Shown: positions 58,007-64,000 of the stretch, piece by piece
Layout: each line of letters opens with the position of its first letter
Numbering within the stretch: position 1 is the stretch's first letter
Source of the DNA: Musa acuminata AAA Group
Taxonomy: Eukaryota; Streptophyta; Magnoliopsida; Zingiberales; Musaceae
Reading direction: 5' to 3'
NCBI RefSeq assembly: GCF_036884655.1
Contig: NC_088330.1
Span: forward strand, 27,964,001-28,028,000
DNA: 64,000 bases
Made by a program: the position numbers and the translations under genes
The notes under the pieces: generated by a model
What the model was told of the DNA's origin: nothing
The model's database searches: none
The model's input: only the letters and a program-made list of their open reading frames with translations

Positions 58007-58929
58007 CATATATCACTAAAGCAACACCAAATGGGAATAGAAGCTGTGTGAAAGTCAGCTAAAGTCAGCTGCAAGTGAGTATGCAAGCCGAGAGGAAGCT
58101 GTGTCAATAGATAAATCCAGAAAGCAGTATGGAAGGAGGGCTTAGGGCATTAGCACTCGGCAGATAGGGATTTGGCAATGCCTGTGACGCCCCCCTTGCT
58201 CGAGATCCCTTTTTTCGAGCCTTCGCCGGACCAATCGACTTTTCTCTCTATCGTTTCGAGTTAGAGCTACCATGAATTCTGAAATGGAGTATTTATAGTT
58301 TTAATGATACACTAGATCCTAACTGTATATTAATTCGAGTGGCATTCTTACCTTTTTCCGCACCCTGCAGCTCGACACCTACGAAAAAGGGTCTAGTCTA
58401 TACTCCCTTTAATAGCAAACTCTTAGTCACATTTGAAAGTTGTACAAGGAAGCAATGAGGCATCGACAACCTGACTCGCAATGGTAGCGTGGCGATGGCA
58501 GTAGGCTTATGCCACAAGAAATCCATAAGTCGACTAGCATGAGGCAACCAACTGCCCCTCAGTTAAAACAAATTGGCAGCACAAGGCAGGGTGGAATCCT
58601 TCGTAAGGTCAACACCAAATATTATTGATATTATTGATATTGATTCGCAAGCATATCCTCCACAAATAGTAAAGCAAGCATAGATTGACGATACATGTAC
58701 AAAAGAAAAGAAAAAAGGATACTGAGAAAGCAATTGCAAAATGATTCAACTTCTAGAGGATTCCAATAAACACAGCCCAAGGTCTATATTATCATAGCAT
58801 AATCTCCTCTATTCAAAAGTTTGGCATAAGCAGCCAACCTCACACACCGAAAGAGATCCATGACGTATATTTAGATGAGGAGTTGGCAGAATAGAAGGAT
58901 TGGATCAAATCCTTCAAGAGATAGTGGGA
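58007..58929. other. Unassigned repeat-like DNA within the hAT
   Basis: Contains a GC-richer patch (58180-58260, TGTGACGCCCCCCTTGC) and, on the minus strand, TATAAATACTCC near 58285-58300, which could be the promoter of another LTR fragment. No coding motif. Confidence 0.35.
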
Positions 58930-59099
58930 CGAATATGGGATGATACTGATGTGTGATAGTTAGATAGGGCCAACAAAACTGAGTATCATCAATTTTTTTG
59001 TTTATTGCAACAGACATATGGTTTTTCATAAGTCAGTTAATACTTCCGACATGATTTAAGATGCATAATGTGGTATAGGAGATCGGACCACAGCACATT

Positions 59100-59107
59100 G
59101 TCCAGAT
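59100..59107. repeat. Left target duplication of MITE copy 2
   Basis: GTCCAGAT, exactly repeated at 59524-59531. Confidence 0.9.
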
Positions 59108-59204
59108 CAAGGTATGCAATTTCGAATAATATCGCCCGATACGGGCGGTACATACCGGTCCATCAGCTTACCGGTACACGGACCGCCCATTACCGAGCGA
59201 AACG

Positions 59205-59251
<47 letters not shown>

Positions 59252-59387
59252 ATAACAGGCGATGCGACGTCGCCTTATATATATATATATATATAGAAAC
59301 GAGGCAACATCGCATCGCCTCGGCGACGGTGCCCCGCGTGGGAGAAGGAAAAGGCGATGTCGCTGAGGCGATGTGACGTCGCCTTTA

Positions 59388-59466
<79 letters not shown>

Positions 59467-59523
59467 TCGTATCGTACCGAGCGAACGTCGAAACTTCGGT
59501 ATGGTAAGAAATTGTATACTTTG
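59108..59523 (-). mobile_element. hAT-type MITE, copy 2
   Basis: 416 bp. The left end is CAAGGTATGCAATTTCG and the right end in reverse complement is CAAAGTATACAATTTC, with 8-bp target copies GTCCAGAT on both sides. Inside are three (TA)n tracts and palindromic GGCGATGCGACGTCGCC-type words. It sits in the transposase frame between IGPQHIVQI and VTNN. No protein is encoded. Confidence 0.88.
59388..59462. repeat. (TA)n microsatellite inside MITE copy 2
   Basis: About 75 bases of alternating TA. Shorter tracts lie at about 59219-59248 and 59275-59296. Confidence 0.95.
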
Positions 59524-60514
59524 GTCCAGATAGTCACCAACAATAGAGCCAATTTCAAGGTCAGTTTACAATTGATGGAAAAAAGAATAACATTATTTTG
59601 GACTTCATGTGCAGCTCATTACATGGATCTAGTGTTGAAAGGTATTTGTGAGCTACCATCAGTCAGCAAGTGTGTAGCTCGAGAATAGTCGATTACAAAG
59701 TTTATATATAATCATCAATGAGTTCACTCTTTAATAAAAAAGTATATAAATGGAGAGATACTAAGACTTGGAGTCAGTCAGTTTGCTGCAAATTTCATTA
59801 TCTTGAAGACAATACAGCAAAAGAAGCAAGACCGCAAGACAATGGTCACCTCATAGGAATGGTCTGATTCTAAGTATTTGAGATCGAGTGACGAAAAAAA
59901 GATAGAAAAGACTATTCTTTCTTCTAAATTTTGGGATACTATAAAAGAAATCATAACAAAAGTGAAACCACTTTGCGTTGACCTTCATAAGGTCGATATG
60001 AACAAGTGTCCCTAAATGCCTTATCTTAAACACATGCTAATTACAGCAAGAGGAGGTTAAGAAAGTATTCAAAGATGATTTTAAGACCAAGTAATACTTA
60101 CAAATCATCAATGGCAGGACTGAAGTTCATATGGACCAAGATATCCATAATGTAGATAAATTCATATTAAGTGTAATTTAATTTATAATTTCTTAATATT
60201 TAAAAAATTCTTACTAATAAAATTATGTCTTGCGGCGTATTATCTAAATCTATCCATTCAATTTCGATATAATCTTGGAACACGATCAAATTTATTATCG
60301 GTACTAAGAAATGTTATATATCGACTCTTATAAAAAACTATCAATGCTATTATGGAGGACCGATTATTTCGGGAAACAATTTGTTCATTCTTTGACGACG
60401 TAATTGTATCGTGTCATTATAATATGGATCCTGGTGAGAAAAAATTACACACATGTTAATTGTAAACTATATTTGATATTAATTATTTGTTCTGCTAATA
60501 AAGTCATATCTATA

Positions 60515-60895
60515 TCCTTTTACAATTAGTGGTGGCTACAATTTGGAGGGGATGCTCCAAATTTAAGGAAGGTTGTCGTTCGTGTACTTTTGCAAATGAT
60601 GACATCTAGTGGTTGTAAATGTAATTGGTCAACAATTGTATTGATTCACACGATGGTCCGCAACAGACTATTGTATAGACGGTTGGAGAAACTAGTATAT
60701 ATCCACTATAACATGCGGCTAAGGTTGCGATGTCCCGAGTTGGACAAGGAGCCAGAGGAAATAGAGATTGATCCCATCGAAGATTCAAAACCGATGTTAA
60801 AGTGGGTCGAAGCAAGGGAGAACCAAGAGGATCTTCTACTTGATAAGGTGGGAGATCCTCAACGTCCTTTATGTTTTATTATCGAGGCAATATAA
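60515..60895 (+). pseudogene. hAT transposase C-terminal dimerisation region
   Basis: WWLQFGGDAPNLRKVVVRVL, LLQMMTSSGCKCNWSTIVLI, HTMVRNRLLYRRLEKLVYIH and YNMRLRLR match the hAT dimerisation domain (Trp-Trp start, SSGC-x-NWS, RNRL). It is open from about 60530 to the stop near 60893. It mediates transposase oligomerisation in intact members; here the upstream frame is broken. Confidence 0.88.
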
Positions 60896-61372
60896 GAAGA
60901 TAAAGCATATCCCTAGTAAGAGGAAGATCCCCCTCGGTCAAAACGTGGCGGAAGGAGTTGGAAAACATTGAGTCAGACTACTTAAGGACCTAGAGACACC
61001 CAACCATCACAGTCGTCCGCCCAGCGTGCAAAGTCAAAGGCAAAGGGGGAGGCAATAACATTAGCCGCATCGTTGGAATGAATCGAGTTGCGCGATGAAA
61101 CACTTCAATCGTATTCAATAAACCGCTCAGTCCAAAGACATGGTTGCAACGTGGGCAGTAATGCCTCACCATTGATGGTGGTGACATTGAGGAGTCGATG
61201 GTCCCGTCTACATAATTTAAGGGTGGTGCATGGACCAAGCAATATTTTACACATGCCACCTAAGATTCAAATCATGGAACTCAACGAAGTACTAGTCAAA
61301 TTTATACATAGAAGGGAAAGACAGTGGATGATTTTAGGCAGATACGATAGAGCCTACACGACGTAGACACAA

Positions 61373-61497
61373 AGCAAAGCTCATCGTATTCACAGCCATC
61401 GTATTATGAAGAATCTTATGACCAACAATCATACGATAATAGTTGGTCATACTTTTCTAAGCATTAGTATGGTGATCAATCTTATGATTCGAAACAA
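61373..61497 (+). pseudogene. hAT transposase low-complexity Ser/Tyr/Gln tail
   Basis: One frame reads SSYSQPSYYEESYDQQSYDN and SWSYFSKH-stop-YGDQSYDSKQ-stop, the disordered tail seen on some plant hAT transposases. The single TAG lies within it. The frame relation to 60895 is broken. Confidence 0.55.
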
Positions 61498-62194
61498 TAG
61501 ATCAGTAACGAAAGTAAAAGTTCTTACATTATTCTTCATACTCTGCACCAATATATGCCATAATCATACTTACCCTAGGAGCTGCCTCGGACACGTGTGA
61601 TCCACAACAATCAGTCTACGACCATAACCACATAGATGCACCAGTGGCATTCAGTGTATCAGTATACTTTGTCGTTGGATCAATTTCAAGATTGAGTCCA
61701 ACAAACATATCAAATTGATATATAGATACATATGATCGAGGACCCTAATCCATCGCCCATAGAGTCCCGTCGTTCTTTTTGTTGATAGAACTAAGTATAT
61801 TCATCGATTGATTACTTAATTCATTTGAACCTTAAAGTTTAAGTTGTTAAAATAAAATCTAACAATTCAAATCGTTTCTTTGTAGATAATTCAATATTAA
61901 CGAAATGATGATTTGGAACGTACAACAAAGCTACTCCTCAAAGTCCAAAAAAGATATACATCACTATTCTTTTCTAATTTTAGATTATTTTGCTAAAATT
62001 ATACTAAATTTATATTTATCTTCAACTTTAAAACGCTAATCTAACTTTTTTTTATTTTTGGAGCTATTTTTTATTTTTTTTTTGTACAGTTGGTACATCC
62101 CGACGTACCAACATATAGTACATCGGTACGCCCTGGTACATACTGTACCGACAACCAATCAGTACACCGGCATGGACCAATAAGACAAACCTCG

Positions 62195-62202
62195 CATCTT
62201 AT
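62195..62202. repeat. Right 8-bp target duplication of the hAT element
   Basis: CATCTTAT, identical to 54094-54101. Confidence 0.85.
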
Positions 62203-64000
62203 AAGACTAGTTAGCCTTTTATTGGAAAACTTTCATCCTAGAAGACTTTGTGAGGTTATACCTCAACTATTCAGTGTTACCCATCTTAAAAAGAAAAAGA
62301 TATTATTACAACAAGAAATTTAGGTACAAAGGTTTAAAATCCAACTTCATCAATCTAAATAGCTTTTTCTTAGAAAATTTTCATCAACGAAGAACAAATA
62401 TGAACTTCTATGAAGTCCCATATGAAAGAAACTAACAATATATTACTCATCAAATCTATGAACTTCTATGAAGTTCTATAAGCCCTATATGAACTTCTAT
62501 GAAGTTCCAAATGATAGCCCACATTGCTGCATGGATTAAATCGTGGATGTCGGCACTTGGGCTATGGTATGCCATATAAGTAGACTACAGTAGCAGCCTG
62601 ACAATATAATAGCCAATCTCAGCCACATGGAGTTTACCATGCTCAATCAGGTCAAAAGTGGATCGACAATTTTGATACCATTAGAAACTTGATCAGTCAG
62701 GAATTAGACTGCTTGATTAAATTAATGCCTTCACCCTCAAAGCTTGACATTCTAGACTATATTTGCAATATGACATCAAAAGGCAAATCACAGGCATTCA
62801 TTTTCTCAACCATTGTAACTGATCCTCTTTTCAGCTGTTGCTACCCTTTGCCAATGTTCAAGAATAGTTTCTTCCATTTTCCCTCAGCTGCTGATTGCTT
62901 GCCTACTCTTCAGCTGCACCTTTACAGTCAAATGTCTCTGTCCTAGTACAACTCCTTTCCCTCTTCTAAGTTCTATCTGGTCCATTTAGTACAACTCATT
63001 TGCTGCCACTTCATTGTAGGGTTTTACATTTCACCAGGACAACACACGGCAACCAGTTGACACATACTGGTTTCCCTATACCAAACACAGATTGTTACCA
63101 TGATGTGTACCATCTGCAGAGGACTGACACACGATAAGTTGATTCTCATTCAATACAATTTTTTATCATGACTTTTTAGAATGTGCTGTAAATTATCAAC
63201 ATTCAGGTCCAGAAAATATAAGGCAATTTATGTTGTCTCACAAAACTTCCCTTCCAATTCAGAGGTACTAGTTAGCTATATCTTTCTGGTAACTGCTCCT
63301 AATTCTCAGTAATATCTTCTAGAATACCTCCCACCTATTGAATAGGTGTGAAATACCAATTCTATAGAACATGGTAAAATCTCCATTCTAGAACAGGATC
63401 ATATGGGTTTAGGAAAAGGGATTGGAATCGGTCATATCAGATTAACAGGATAAGACCCAGCTAAAAGAAGGTTTTATATTAAAAATTAAAAACAAATACA
63501 AATTAAAGAAGAAAATTGCATATAATTTTAAATAAATATTTAAAATTTATTTTTATAACCATTTTCCTTGTCTATCATATGAATATGCTTGATTATCAAA
63601 ATAAATAGACATTGATCAGGAGATCCAGCAAATCTTTGTCCACTTTTGCCATCTTTCGGTTAGGGAGTGGTCAATAAAATTTTTGAATTTTGAGGGAACA
63701 GATAAATACTCAACAGCTATCAACATATATCTTTAGATTGCAAATAATCTCTTAGAAAATTAAAAGAACCTGGATTGTAGGACTTAAAGTGTCCAAGTCG
63801 TCATGACAGCTAACTAAATAAAGAAAAAGAATCCATATTCCTTGTCTATCAATACAAATTCGCATACTGTCAGCATAATTACTTCTATGGATTTGAATGC
63901 CAAAGGTCAGCATGGCAAATGATATCTTACAACATCGGACCATTTGATGTTATCTACACTGTAAAAATGACATCAAGCAGTTGCATCTTGATGCTGTTCC
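62203..64000. other. Right-end region, probably KU70 intron; no gene recognised
   Basis: AT-rich. The remaining KU70 exons were sought on the minus strand and not found. Open frames 62689-62946 and 63752-63943 have no motif. Confidence 0.4.
62400..62507. repeat. Three copies of a GAACTTC-TAT-GAAGTTC palindrome
   Basis: TGAACTTCTATGAAGTTC-like units start at about 62401, 62459 and 62490; the first ends GAAGTCC. Each is an inverted repeat of 7 bp around TAT. Function unknown. Confidence 0.75.

Larger units (their letters stand above)
58930..60500 (+). pseudogene. hAT transposase, DUF659/central region, interrupted
   Basis: Before the MITE the frame gives INFFVYCNRHMVFHKSVNTS and GPQHIVQI. After it the same frame continues VTNNRANFKVSLQLMEKRIT, LFWTSCAAHYMDLVLKGICE and LPSVSKCV, then with stops SKYLRSSDEKKIEKTIL and SKFWDTIKEIITKVKPLCVD. 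These are typical of plant hAT transposases. At least four in-frame stops and one MITE insertion break it. Confidence 0.8.
54102..62194 (+). mobile_element. Composite hAT transposon, about 8.1 kb
   Basis: Bounded by CATCTTAT target copies. The left end CAGGGTTTGTTGTACCG and the right end, in reverse complement CGAGGTTTGTCTTATTGG, form short imperfect terminal repeats with the CAGGG-like start usual for hAT. Both subterminal regions (54102-54310 and about 62085-62194) are rich in GTACCGG-type words. Inside are a broken transposase, a LINE-free set of insertions (two MITE copies and one retroelement 3' end) and an LTR scrap. Several parts read as hAT transposase on the plus strand. Confidence 0.8.

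Noticed and set aside
62400..62507. Heat-shock element cluster
   Set aside because: GAACTTC has one base, not two, between GAA and TTC, so the spacing does not fit the heat-shock consensus.
1..64000. CRISPR arrays, bacterial operons, ribosome binding sites
   Set aside because: The DNA is from a plant nucleus; the regularly recurring motifs found are retroelement minisatellites, not direct repeats with unique spacers next to cas genes.

Overview
The window is nuclear plant DNA, most likely from a monocot. Intron-bearing genes of two base-composition classes sit in AT-rich DNA packed with nested LTR retrotransposons and hAT elements. The repeats look Musaceae-like (banana/ensete), but that assignment is a recollection-level inference and was not tested.

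Layout. (1) 79-6409 (+): 3' part of a DRIP-type RING E3 ubiquitin ligase gene; its first exon is off the left edge. (2) 7.2-9.6 kb: AT-rich degenerate tandem repeats between pyrimidine-rich and purine-rich ends, possibly a TIR element. (3) 10070-14186 (+): prefoldin subunit 4, with a first coding exon of only 9 nt. (4) 15374-38505: a stack of nested retroelements. Element E2 (minus strand, SIRE/Maximus-like) has its 3' LTR split by sister element E1, its interior split by a decayed Ty1/copia element (C1), and its 5' LTR cut by a plus-strand LTR (P1). P1 is itself split by a young gag/pol-less element (L1), flanked by a ~290 bp direct duplication and a templated filler junction. (5) 39997-40807 (+): histone H1 with a recognisable plant histone promoter. 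(6) 41.7-43.2 kb: a 3' remnant of the C1 family. (7) 45866-48379 (-): a UGT74-like UDP-glycosyltransferase, two GC-rich exons. (8) 50473-53657 (-): the last five exons of KU70, including the SAP domain. (9) 54102-62194: a composite hAT transposon of about 8.1 kb with an exact 8-bp target duplication, probably in a KU70 intron. It carries a broken transposase, a retroelement 3' end and two copies of a hAT-type MITE family. (10) 62.2-64 kb: no exon recognised, probably KU70 intron.

The five host genes act in unrelated processes: ubiquitin ligation in drought/heat signalling, chaperone delivery of actin and tubulin, linker-histone chromatin, small-molecule glucosylation, and DNA end joining. No cluster or operon-like logic is implied. 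The unusual content is in the mobile DNA: the insertion order, the non-canonical L1 insertion, C-to-T type decay of the copia gene, motif arrays in retroelement leaders and interiors, and a probable GC-AG intron in KU70.
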